Assembly (NCBI GenBank): GCA_034231615.1
Contig: CM067310.1
Coordinates: 5,830,010-5,894,009 of the forward strand
DNA from: Meghimatium bilineatum
Lineage: Eukaryota > Mollusca > Gastropoda > Stylommatophora > Philomycidae
DNA: 64,000 nt
Direction: 5' to 3'
The notes under the pieces are model-generated. The model had not been told where the DNA came from and did not search any database. It saw only the letters and a list, made by a program, of their open reading frames with translations. The translations under genes and the position numbers were made by a program. Every line of letters starts with the position of its first letter. Positions within the stretch are counted from its first letter, which is position 1. This document shows positions 41,700 to 50,724 of this stretch, one piece after another.

Positions 41700-42185
41700 A
41701 ACCATATAACAACCAAATTGTGCTTATTACAAACATGCGTGTTTCCAGTAACGACGAATGTAAAGCATGCGAAGCATGGACACTACATAAAACATTGTCC
41801 AATATAATAACATCATTTGAATTAAAGTGCTACAGACGAGTTCTGAGAAAATCATGGACAGCAAAGAAAACAAACCAGGAGGTGTAAAGCACAATCATCG
41901 CCCAAGAGGGATGGCTTCAAAAAAAAATATATAAATGAAAAACTAGTTTTTTTTCTGTCATGTTAAGAGACATGACGGTATGGATATAGCGATATTTGAG
42001 GGATGATAGAAGGTAACAGGGGTAAAGGCCAACCAAGACGCCGCTGGACAGAAGATATATAGGAATATCTGGCCTAAAAGAGGCTGTACACATTGCTCAA
42101 GACCGAGGAGAATACAATAGAGCCATACGGAAGACCACGTTCTGGAAAGAATATGTCACGTGTTGATCCCCTTGTGGTGAGGTAC
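41700..42185 (+). pseudogene. RTE-like LINE C-terminal fragment
   Basis: Reads SFELKCYRRVLRKSWTAKKT then NQEV, and after a gap EGNRGKGQPRRRWTEDI. Typical RTE connector and tail, with frameshifts and an A-rich slippage near 41920. Group uncertain. Confidence 0.7.
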
Positions 42186-42489
42186 GCCCCGTAAAACTAT
42201 GGGGGTAAGTCCAATTTAGTTATATCAGAGGTTTTTGAACATAAAAAATCGTGGGGGTACTGGTTCAGATAATCCTGTCACCACGACTCCAATATTACAA
42301 TTGGGATGATATAAACGTGATGTATTATATACCGCGGTAGTTTTGGTTCAGCAACAAACTCTTAAATAAATACTCTTGAATTCGTGGTGGCTGGATTACC
42401 AGAATACGACCTCTATTATAATCATCTGATGGTTAAAAACCTGATGATATAACCAAATTGTCAACCGAGTGTTTCCGGAGTCATAAATT

Positions 42490-42745
42490 GAGTAAAGAAA
42501 GGCGACATTGCTACCTGTCAATCATGTTGTAAGAGGCGACTAAGCAGGTCTTCTGCTCACGTTGGTTGTTTCATCCCAGAAAGAGTCAAAGTGACGCAGA
42601 AGCAATGCTGAAGTAGGATCTGGCAAGCCGAAAAGCGCAGATATCGCAGCTAAGGTGTAAGCTATATATAACACAACGTACTTCGTTCTCCGAACTACAT
42701 AATGCTGATCAGGAGTCTGAGAACGAACGCAGAAGAACAAGAGCG
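42490..42745 (+). mobile_element. S7 SINE, long copy
   Basis: GACATTGCTACCTGTCAATC, ATGTTGTAAGAGGCGACTAA, AATGCTGAAGTAGGATCTGG, AAAAGCGCAGATATCGCAGC, then CAGGAGTCTGAGAACGAACG and CAGAAGAAC. S7 order retained. The preceding 42186-42489 shows nothing recognisable. Confidence 0.78.
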
Positions 42746-43235
42746 AAATTCCATCATGTCCGCGGTTGAAAGAAGAGCACCACTAATGCAACAGAAAACC
42801 TTAGTAAATGACATTCCGTTATATTGAGACTCTTATGGAAGCTTTGAAGCATGTCATCTATATAATTATAGACCTTCTCTGAGTAGAAGTCTCTTTAAAT
42901 AATCATTGTACTAAGCCAAAATCTGAAGTCTCATGGGTATGAAAGAAAACTAAGAAATAAAAACACCCCACTGCACATAGGAAGTAAGAGATAATAGCTC
43001 GCAATTCCTTGGGTTCTCAAACAAACAAACACACAAATTCTACTTTAAAATAAATTATTATTATTATAATAAAATAGTGAGGTACAAACAATGTAATAAT
43101 GACACACGAGGATCACAAAACATAGATTTATTACATAAATATGTTGTGATCAAAAGTATTCCTTGATGACCCATACATATATTTAAGCTTACATAAGGGA
43201 CTGTTTGACCATCTTGTAATAATAAACATGCATAC
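42746..43235. other. no feature seen
   Basis: AT-rich. No family or exon is recognised. Confidence 0.4.
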
Positions 43236-43376
43236 GCACGCGCGCGCGCACACACACACACACACATGTGTATGGGTGGATAGGTGGGTATGTAGGTATG
43301 TAAGTATATGTGTGCGTGTGTGTGCGCGCGTGCGTGCGTGCCTGTGTGTCTGTATGTATGTATGTATGTATGTATA
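43236..43376. repeat. compound CA/GT/GTAT microsatellite
   Basis: CG/CA run, then GTATG, GTGTGC and a TATG repeat ending at 43376. The inverted CA then GT halves could form a hairpin. Open frames across it are artefacts. Confidence 0.95.
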
Positions 43377-43469
43377 CTCCTCTCTGAACATTCATTGCAC
43401 TATCTAGGCATAAGACAAATATGTACGTAAGAAATAAAATAGAGATAGGCCTATATATTAATAAAAACC

Positions 43470-43742
43470 ATTGATTTCATTAGTGAGACGGCGAAAATTG
43501 CATGGTTTGAACGTGTATGCCGACATGATTTCTTGTCAAAAACAATACTGCAGGAAACCGTCGAAGGTGGAAGAAGCAGAGGAGGACAAGTAAAAGCATT
43601 AACAGACAATATCAAGGACTGGACAAAACAAGATTTTTCCTTACTAATCCGCATCATTGAAGATAGAAATCGCTGGATGACTCTTGTGAGGCGTCCACTG
43701 TGGTACCCCTACGACCCCGACGGGTTACGGGATTATAGTATA
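43470..43742 (+). mobile_element. L-A LINE 3' end
   Basis: Reads ETAKIAWFERVCRHDFLSKT, ILQETVEGGRSRGGQVK, DNIKDWTKQDFSLLIRIIED, then WYPYDPDGLRDY. The 3' terminus is CTACGACCCCGACGGGTTAC. No clear ATTG tail. 5' truncated but with a 70-codon open part. Confidence 0.82.
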
Positions 43743-44369
43743 TGATTCTCCTCTCAATTTCAATTGTAAATGTCACACTCTCGTACCTATACAAAAGAAT
43801 ATATAACGCCGGTTTAACCGTATCCGGCACGACCCATCCACAATTTTCCTTTCTTGGGCCTGCTTCCCTTCACACGAGGGAGCTCACTGTGTAGTGGGTA
43901 GTCTATGTCAGAACGCACAGTGAGGTATGCACGTGCATGCCACATATAAATTATGTGAGACATGCTCGGAAAATGAAGGAGAAATCTCATAGCCACACAG
44001 GGTGTTTCCTATGTGCAACCAAGAATGATCCACATCGCTTAATTATGAATTCTCTCCAGTTTTTCAACCTGTGTGTGACTGAGGGTGATAGTAGCGTCTG
44101 CATATCCTGGCTTTTGCTATCAACCTGTTCATCCCGTGATGTTACTTCACCACTTGTATCCCTGTCTACCTTGTGCTCGCTTCCTCTCGACTTTACTCTC
44201 AAGTGAGGTAGGTCATCGACAAGGTGTCATGTCTTTTAATATGTTCAAAATATTTTATAATTTTTCTTTATACTAAGTGTTGTTAGAACATATATGTTTT
44301 TTTCCATGCTGTTCTCCATATTCTTCTATATGTTGTTCGTCCATCACATGATGATGATGACAATTTGTT
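43743..44369. other. no feature seen
   Basis: Overlapping short open frames on both strands (43814-44206) are antisense shadows without a domain. No repeat family is recognised. Confidence 0.4.
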
Positions 44370-45095
44370 ACATCCACTTTTGAAAATTCAATTTTAGTTA
44401 TGTCCTTGATTATGAGTTCGTAGATGGCTAATGAGCCCTATTCGAGCTGTAAATGTCCTTACACAGTTCGGGCATGGAATGACCACTGTAGACGGATCTT
44501 GTTCTATCCGTGACTTGATCTATCTAGCTACTCTCCACTGTTGAGCTGCTGCATTTCTCCTCTTTTCACAAGATGATGCGCTCTTTTTGATTGCAGAAAG
44601 CCACGTAGATCTATTTTGTGCAAGTTCTTCCCATGTATCTTGGTCTATTTGAAAGGCTTTCATTGAGTTCTTTAACGAGTCCTCGTAGCGCTTTTCTTAA
44701 CCACCATGAGATCGTGTTATCTTCTCCAGCTCACCATAGACAAGTATCTTTGGCAGACGATGGTCTGACATACGCACCAAATGACCTGCCCAACGAATCT
44801 GTGTCTGCACGAGGATAGTGGTCAATGCTGGGGATATCAGCTTTAACTAGGATAGTGGTATCTGGAATCTTGTCTTGCGTCTAATGTTCATTTCCTGAGA
44901 CAAGTTGTGTGAAAGGGATTGAGGTTTTCCCATGACATCTATACTATACACAGTCAATGTTTCACCAGCGTAAATACAAATTCTTCTATATATCCACATC
45001 TCAAAGGCATCAATTATGTCTCCTAATAATGTATATATTTCCCATGTTTCTGAGCCATACATTACAATAGAGAGATATGGCATTTTATAATTCTC
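44370..45095 (-). pseudogene. L-F LINE C-terminus with C2H2 finger
   Basis: Minus-strand text in order: YLSIVMYGSETWEIYTLLGD, AFEMWIYRRICIYAGETLTV (45060-44920, frame 1), then a decayed RWAGHLVRMSDHRLPKILVY and GELEKITRSHGG block (about 44790-44700), DTWEELAQNR, KKSASSCEKRRNAAAQQWRV, and a terminal finger IPCPNCVRTFTARIGLISHL then RTH (about 44480-44400). The finger (C-x2-C ... H-x3-H) at the end of the polyprotein is typical of this LINE group. Multiple frameshifts. Confidence 0.82.
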
Positions 45096-45359
45096 ACCTT
45101 TATCTTGTTTGTAATTTGTTTAGATGTTAACATTTATCTTATGTGATTGTTTAAAAGCACTTTTAGCCATTTTTATTATCATTTTAACTGTTTCACATAA
45201 GCCATAATAGGTAACTGTGTCCTCGATGCATCGCTTTTTGCGTCTTTTACGGTCATTTAGCAATACGAAGAAGTAATCCGTTGAATATTTCCCCAGGAAT
45301 GGGACTTTACAATCGATCATATACCAGTAACGGAAGATTTTTGTTTTCGTCTTTCTCTT

Positions 45360-46240
45360 TTTTATTCCATATCTTTAAACATATTATTTCTTAATAATGC
45401 TTCTCTCACATGCAGGTTCTGCCTCCAGACATCCCGAGTTTCGGCCATGTTTTCCCAGTTTTTAAATTCTATGTACCGCCGAAGACGGATGTGTCGAGCC
45501 ATTGGCGCAAATAAAACGGCGACATAACGCATTTCCATTCTCTGGACTACATCCTGCTGGAAATCTAGTAGGACAATGGTCCTGCTACAAGGGAGATCCA
45601 GCTGGAGTATGAGAATTAACGCTGAAGAAGAAGAAGATTCTATGTGGAAGTCTTTTATTTGTAATTTACAGATATCTTTATACCTCAGCATTGGTCTACC
45701 GTAGGAACGATGACCTTCAGTCAGTTCCCCGAATAGTACTTTTATTTGATTGCGGCAGTTTGGCATTCTTCAGGCATGGCCTAGCCAACGCAATCTATTT
45801 ATATTGAGTGTTTCCATGGCAGATGGTAGCTGAGTGTTGCGCAACACTTTCATGTTGTCAGATTTTGTCGCCCCATTTGATGTTTAAGATCTTGCGGAGA
45901 CATCTTACAGGAACGATGTTAAGTATCTTTCATGTTTATTGATGTAGTCCTTTTCAGTTGTGTAGTATAGTGTACTCAGCAAGCATGTTTGATAGATCTG
46001 TATCTTTGTTTTCAATTTTAGCTTATGGTCTTTCCTAGCTCGTTTTGATAGTCCGCCAGAAATAGTAGCCGCTTTTCCTCTACGTGCATTTATTTCATTT
46101 TCCAAGGAAAGGGTGGATGTAATTGTGGATCGCAGGAAGTAAAAGTTGTAGACTTGCTTTGTATGGGTGTTCTTTAAGGTGATATTTGTTGGTTCTGTAA
46201 TATCCCTAACACATTGTCACAAATTGTCCGATATATTGAT
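45360..46240 (-). pseudogene. L-F-type LINE fragment, interrupted by S6
   Basis: Minus strand: LENEINARRGKAATISGGLS, TKIQIYQTCLLSTL (46105-45960), a decayed LRRILNIKWGDK block, then MPNCRNQIKVLFGELTEGHR, YGRPMLRYKDICKLQIKDFH (45766-45650), and after the S6 insertion FKNWENMAETRDVWRQNLHV then REALL (45480-45400). This is the RT connector and C-terminus. The finger is not reached. Confidence 0.82.
45466..45645 (+). mobile_element. S6 element, reference copy with TSD
   Basis: Insert 45475-45636 (162 bp) with duplication ATTCTATGT (45466-45474, 45637-45645). It runs CCGAAGACGGATGTGTCGAG, CCATTGGCGCAAATAAAACG, GCATTTCCATTCTCTGGACT, ACATCCTGCTGGAAATCTAG, TAGGACAATGGTCCTGCTAC, then GAGTATGAGAATTAACGCTG and AAGAAGAAGAAG. 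It contains a near-palindrome around GTAGGAC..GGTCCTGCTAC and ends in a GAA tail. No A/B box is visible. Confidence 0.93.
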
Positions 46241-46399
46241 GGTATTGCTACACTACTTGTTGTAGTTTCTCTCTCATGTCTAGCACCTATCCTTCTGTAA
46301 TCTATCATCATCAGGTATCATGCCGGCTGGCGCAGGCAATTCTGTAATCTATAGACAGCCCATATAAAAAAATTGTATTGTTTACTTATATTTGTTTAC

Positions 46400-46611
46400 C
46401 ATAAGCTGTGACCCGGAAATTAACGCTACGGTGTTTACTTCCGGATTAGTAATGGGAGAAAAAATCAATAAACAAGACTTGTGTTCTGTATATGATGAAG
46501 TCTAATGACAATTTCCCTGATAATCAACTGAATATTTCACCAGGAATCAGTTGATTGAGCAAATTTAAATCATCATGTCATCTGTTCAGTTAAGATTGTG
46601 TTTACACCGAA
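46400..46611 (+). promoter_or_regulatory. possible TATA-less promoter/5' UTR of the MARVEL gene
   Basis: Upstream of the ATG lie two GGAA-core, ETS-like sites, CCCGGAAAT (about 46411) and ACTTCCGGAT (about 46437), in a short CpG-bearing patch. There is no TATA box. ETS-type sites near start sites are common in TATA-less metazoan promoters. Position only; the transcription start is unknown. Confidence 0.3.
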
Positions 46612-47016
46612 ATGAATGACAATATGGCGGAGTCCGATAACAGTCCGGGTAAGGAGATTTTCGAAGCAGATGTGGACAATGATAACACTGTCAGTGAAGA
46701 ATTATCAAGATACAGTTCGCCGTCACATTCACAAAGTTCATCGTGCACAAGCATAACAAATCCTTTCTATGATGGTCCTCCAAATGTGAATGAAGGCAAA
46801 GATGAAACTGTTCAAAACAATCGTAGAATATCTGTAGGCACAAGCCGACGAAAAAACACAGCAGACGATATTTCAAATCCAGGCTCTCAGAACAGTCAGG
46901 GAAGCCAAAGTTCTAGATCAAGCACAATTGAAGAGAAAGTTCAGCAACGTGTCATCATTTTTTGGGATCTAAGTTACCTTATGACATGCGCAGGTCTTCT
47001 TCATTTTATTCAAGTG
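46612..47016 (+). CDS. MARVEL-type four-TM protein, exon 1
   Basis: Codes for residues 1-135. The start ATG has G at -3 (CCGAAATG); a second in-frame Met is at residue 5. Residues 1-110 are hydrophilic and Ser/Asn-rich (SSPSHSQSSSCTSITN; GSQNSQGSQSSRSS), likely cytosolic and disordered. TM1 begins at about residue 114 (VIIFWDLSYLMTCAGLLHFI) and continues into exon 2. Donor GTGAGA at 47017 follows CAAGTG, phase 0; an alternative GTGGTG donor 3 bp earlier would drop one Val. A 459-bp open frame reads through the intron start, which is why the exon must be ended by the donor. The four-TM pattern with an intron between each unit, a cytosolic N-terminus and a basic-acidic C-tail fits MARVEL/CMTM-plasmolipin membrane-trafficking proteins. 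I cannot assign a specific orthologue. Confidence 0.85.
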
Positions 47017-47799
47017 GTGAGATTCATGTTTGCAAATATAAGTAGTTTTATTTTATCTTGCATGCACTAATAAACACATCGATTAGGAGTCTTTGTTACA
47101 TCTAATATTTTCTGGTAGTGTGTCCTGATATAACTTAATTGGACTTTGTCTGCTGGTTTAAAGGGGCACGCCTCTCCAAAAGAGAGGCAAACTCATTAAC
47201 TACCTACCTCTTGCAGGCACTACAGGTGTCTTCTGTATCCATTCTCCATGATTTGTGATTGCCATCCAGAACAGGTCACTTTGTGTTGCTAGATAGGGGG
47301 CTATGTTGTTATAGTATTAAGGGTGTGAAGTCAATCTACAAATCGACATTCATTCCTGATGTGATCTCTTTTTAGTTTATCTTGTGTGTCTGATTTCGTA
47401 CATCTCAATCTCATGCTCAGGGTAACCAGGTTTACCGAAACAGTGCCAGTTTTGGATGCTTTGTCAAAGTGTACCAAAACCGTTATCGGGATATGAAGTT
47501 ATTCCTGTTTTTTTAAATAAGTATATTTCTCATAATAAAATTATTTTAATGCTTGAATGTGTGTAGAAATTGTACATGCTAATATGTGTACAAACTTGGT
47601 ATGAAACGTCAAAGACTTCTTGACTATTAAGAACAAGATGAATTTATAATTTGTGAAAGGTTTATTCTGTTTACATCTAGTCATAAAATGTGACCAAGGT
47701 ATTTCCATCTTCATTTTCTTATGATGTTTGAAACATACTCTTGGTGTGTTTTGTCTCTTAGATCACTATTTGTGATGAAGTCACTCCATTTTATGTTCA

Positions 47800-47935
47800 T
47801 CAGTTTGCAAAGACATTATAGTGAGTTTGCAACTCACTATAGGGAAGTATTTTTAGCAGGTGATGATCTGGCATACATACCAGATGACCTGCCCAATGAA
47901 TGTGTGTCTGCATCGGAATAGTGTCAATGCTACGG
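47800..47935 (-). mobile_element. L-F LINE scrap
   Basis: The minus strand reads SIDTIPMQTHIHWAGHLVCM then PDHHLLKILPYSELQ. It is the RWAGHLVRMPDHRLPK block of L-F, also seen at 44700-44800 and 56385-56450. Confidence 0.75.
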
Positions 47936-47974
47936 ATATATATATATTTCCTCACTAATCCACATCGCTGAAGA

Positions 47975-48045
47975 TAGAAAATAAAAATCACTACAACCAA
48001 AAAATGCTGGGTTGATGGCCATGTACTGAATAGGATATGCTACCA
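47975..48045 (+). mobile_element. S3 SINE 3' fragment
   Basis: AAATCACTACAACCAAAAAA, TGCTGGGTTGATGGCCATGT, ACTGAATAGGATATG match the 3' part of the S3 copy at 8240-8440. Confidence 0.6.
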
Positions 48046-48199
48046 ATTTGCCAATTTGTATATTTATATAGACAGATATACACTTACACATAAACACTTA
48101 ACTGGGAGAGAGATATCAAGTACGCACTTGAAGGGGAATTTCAGTTGCCAATGTTGAGAACAGCTTATCTGTCTGGTCTGGTTCTGTCTTTGTCTAGTT

Positions 48200-48560
48200 T
48201 GATCGGTCTATGTTCCTTCATTCATCACTGAATACAGTGCTTAGGGCAGAAACCAGTACTCTCAAGTTTGAGTAATATGTTACTTCTTTGTATGCTTGCT
48301 GATTCAGCCATCCATGGACATATGCCCTTTGACCCAATGCCGTTGTGTGAAATATACACACGTTTGGGAGCTGTTGTGTAAATAACATAAATAAAGTGTT
48401 CCATTTATCCGGCCTTGGAGGAAGAATCACGTTCCTGATGTCATCCAACGCTGGACATTCAAAAAGGTGGTGGTCAGCAGTCTCATAGGGATGAGTGCAT
48501 AGCTGGCACCCTGGAGTGTGCTGCTTTGTATAGCTCTTGCATGTTGTTGAGACTCATAGC
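48200..48560 (-). pseudogene. L-G LINE RNase H/CCHC tail
   Basis: The minus strand reads HTPGCQLCTHPYETADHHLF then ECPALDDIRNVILPPRPDKW, NTLFMLFTQQL. The pattern C-x2-C ... H-x4-C is the zinc tail after RNase H in several LINEs. The open part is 48448-48218 (76 codons). It is the best copy of the group also seen at 1-110. Confidence 0.78.
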
Positions 48561-48654
48561 CATACTCTCATTGATGAATGCTTTACAAAGACTTATTCAG
48601 GTCTGCCTTTTTTATTATTGTTGCTATCTTGTAGTAGTAGTCTATAGCATTCAT

Positions 48655-48905
48655 TATAAGTAGCACCTGGGTGTTACCCAGCCCTGAAGGGGAGTAGAGA
48701 TCAGCAACACTTTTTACCTTCCATGCATGTCGTAAGGCGCAACTAAGGAGGCTATGGGGTGAATTTGGCTGTCCCATCACATAGAGTCAAAGTGACATGG
48801 AAGCCAGGCTGAAGTTGGATGTGTCAGGCCAAAAAGTGTTTTCCTGACTATATCCTGCTAATCTGCAGGAGTTTGAAAACGAACACAGAAGGAGAAGTTC
48901 ATGTC
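48655..48905 (+). mobile_element. S7 SINE, long copy
   Basis: CTGGGTGTTACCCAGCCCTG, AAGGGGAGTAGAGATCAGCA, CCATGCATGTCGTAAGGCGC, GCTGAAGTTGGATGTGTCAG, then CTGCAGGAGTTTGAAAACGA and ACACAGAAGGAGAAG. An internal deletion removes the GCGCAGATATCGCAGC segment. Confidence 0.82.
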
Positions 48906-49094
48906 TGATATGTACCCACTGTTTTCGTCTTATTGTTGTAGAAACACATTGCTGTTTTATGTCTTCTCCTATTTCCTTGCTTGGTGTGATATTTCTTCCC
49001 GGCTAATATTTAAGAGTTTTCTAATTTATTTATTTTAAAATTAATTTAATTTTTTCTGCTGTGCCTTTGATACTTTCCAGCTTCCACAACCACA

Positions 49095-49430
49095 TGTTGG
49101 AAACTCCATCACATAGGAGTTAAATCATTTGTCTTGTGGTTGAGAGGTCACAGGTTCAATCCTGGAATGCTTTGTTTACAAGTTAATTTTTTAGGCCAAT
49201 AATGAGGGTTAGTTGTTGTGAAGACATGTTATCTAGTCATGTTGTGTGATACCATGGTTGTTGGTGCGCATCTCTGCCTGGTTTCTCTGACTTTAGCACC
49301 AGTGATTGCTTGAGGAGGACTGTGGTCCTACTCGATGTCAGAGATGGCCTGATCAATCTTAGTTTCCAGCCTCTGCTGACTGGACTAAGCCCCATCTCCA
49401 CTTCAAGGAGTTGGTCTCGATTATAATGGG
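49095..49430 (+). mobile_element. S5 tRNA-derived SINE, longest copy
   Basis: tRNA-like head with a good B box (GGTTCAATCCTGG, about 49153-49165), then TTTGTTTACAAGTTAATTTT, AGACATGTTATCTAGTCATG, GATGTCAGAGATGGCCTGAT, TTAGTTTCCAGCCTCTGCTG and ACTTCAAGGAGTTGGTCTCG. Followed by a short duplication of TTATCACTTC...GAGTTGGTCT (49430-49480). Confidence 0.8.
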
Positions 49431-49744
49431 GATTATCACTTCCAGGAGTTGGTCTGGCTAAGGATGGGGATTATCACTTCAAGCTATGGAGTTCCGTGCT
49501 ATTGAGTTCCGTGCTATTGAGTTTCGCTGAGAGGGTCAGAATATGTATGAGGAAATCTCTGTACAGTGAAATCAATCCTCACCACCTATTGAGCAGCATT
49601 TATGACATACTGGACTTACAAATGTATATTAGCTATCAGCTGCAAAGGATATTTGGTTTAAATTTGAAGTTAGCAAACAAAAATGTTTTGTTTGAATCAT
49701 AATAACAATACTTATACAACTTTGTGGTGACTTTTTCCCAACAG

Positions 49745-49939
49745 GTGATGTCTGCTGCTACCCTTATTTGTCTCGTCAGTGCAGGCAGAGAAGACGGTGG
49801 TCTCCTTAACCTTCCTCTCAGCTGGCATTTTCGTATTATGATATTTGTTGTCGTCTTGACCCTCCTGGTGACGCTATTTGTATTTATGGGGAATTTAACC
49901 TCATTAATAAATGTCTTCGGATTCGAGTGGACATTTTTT
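49745..49939 (+). CDS. MARVEL-type four-TM protein, exon 2
   Basis: Codes for residues 136-200 in phase 0. Acceptor TCCCAACAG at 49736-49744; donor GTAAGT at 49940. It completes TM1 (VMSAATLICLVSAG), then a loop (REDGGLLNLPLSWHF), TM2 (IMIFVVVLTLLVTLFVFMGN) and LTSLINVFGFEWTFF. The loop with LP.SWHFR and the Phe/Trp-rich end after TM2 resemble MARVEL-domain layout. 195 bp, exactly 65 codons. Confidence 0.87.
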
Positions 49940-50019
49940 GTAAGTCTAATGTTGATTTTTTATAACTGTACATTGAATGTCTAAAGGGATTCCAAAAGAA
50001 AACCTCAAGCACCTTCTTA

Positions 50020-50165
50020 TTTTGCAGCATTCATTCTCAAACTCCCACTGGATCTCTCTTGTAGCAGGACAATGGTCTTACTAGATATCCAACAGGATGT
50101 AGTCCAGAGAATGGAAATTCACTGTGTCACTATTTTATTTGTGTCAATTGCCAGACACATCTGTC
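50020..50165 (-). mobile_element. S6 element
   Basis: GCAGCATTCATTCTCAAACT, CCCACTGGATCTCTCTTGTA, GCAGGACAATGGTCTTACTA, GATATCCAACAGGATGTAGT, GTGTCACTATTTTATTTGTG, CAATTGCCAGACACATCTG. Nearly complete minus copy. Confidence 0.88.
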
Positions 50166-50337
50166 TTTGGTGGTCTTCATATACCTAATAGTGATGTTAT
50201 ACAACCACAAACAAGAAGCAGCAGCACAAGTGGCTGGGGAAAAACACTGTGAAAGAAAGGAGTTAGACAAGGAGTTAATCAAGGCTGACCCAACAATGAT
50301 TAAACTATATTTATGCCACATTATTTAGAAATCTCTG

Positions 50338-50495
50338 TCGAAGACGGATGTGTCGGGCCATTGGCGCAAATAAAACGGCGACACAATGCATTTCCATTCT
50401 CTGGACTACATCCTGCTGGAAATCTAGTAGGACCATGGTCCTGCTACAAGAGATATCCAGTGGGAGTTTGAGAATGAACGCTGAAGAAGAAGATT
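50338..50495 (+). mobile_element. S6 element
   Basis: CGAAGACGGATGTGTCGGGC, CATTGGCGCAAATAAAACGG, CATTTCCATTCTCTGGACTA, CATCCTGCTGGAAATCTAGT, AGGACCATGGTCCTGCTACA, GAGTTTGAGAATGAACGCTG and AAGAAGAAG. The core GTAGGACCATGGTCCTGCTAC is an almost perfect palindrome. Complete plus copy. Confidence 0.92.
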
Positions 50496-50724
50496 TTAAA
50501 ATCGTGGTATGTTAGACCGTCCTGTTGCACCATTTCACGTCACTGCATAAAGCTAATTCGTCTTTCCCCATGCTTTACATTGGCTGGCGACACAGAGTAA
50601 TGCAAAATGACCAATGAAAATTATGGAAAAAGTTGGTGTAGGTTTCTCATAATGACACAGAACACAGGTCTGTTCTAACAAAGGTCAGGGTATGAATTTT
50701 GACATTAATTTCTTTGTTGCAAGA

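Larger units (their letters stand above)
47017..49744 (+). other. MARVEL gene intron 1 (2.7 kb)
   Basis: Donor GTGAGA, acceptor TTTTTCCCAACAG. Contains an L-F scrap (47800-47935), S3 tail (47975-48045), an L-G LINE tail (48200-48560), S7 (48655-48905) and S5 (49095-49430). The stretch 47017-47800 shows nothing recognisable. Confidence 0.8.

Noticed and set aside
43064..43395. Cys/Val- and His/Thr-rich frames on the minus strand
   Set aside because: They translate a CA/GT/TATG microsatellite.
44085..44276. Overlapping sense and antisense frames as a gene
   Set aside because: Short, mutually overlapping, without a domain or splice support.
46691..46876. 61-codon minus frame
   Set aside because: Antisense shadow of MARVEL gene exon 1.
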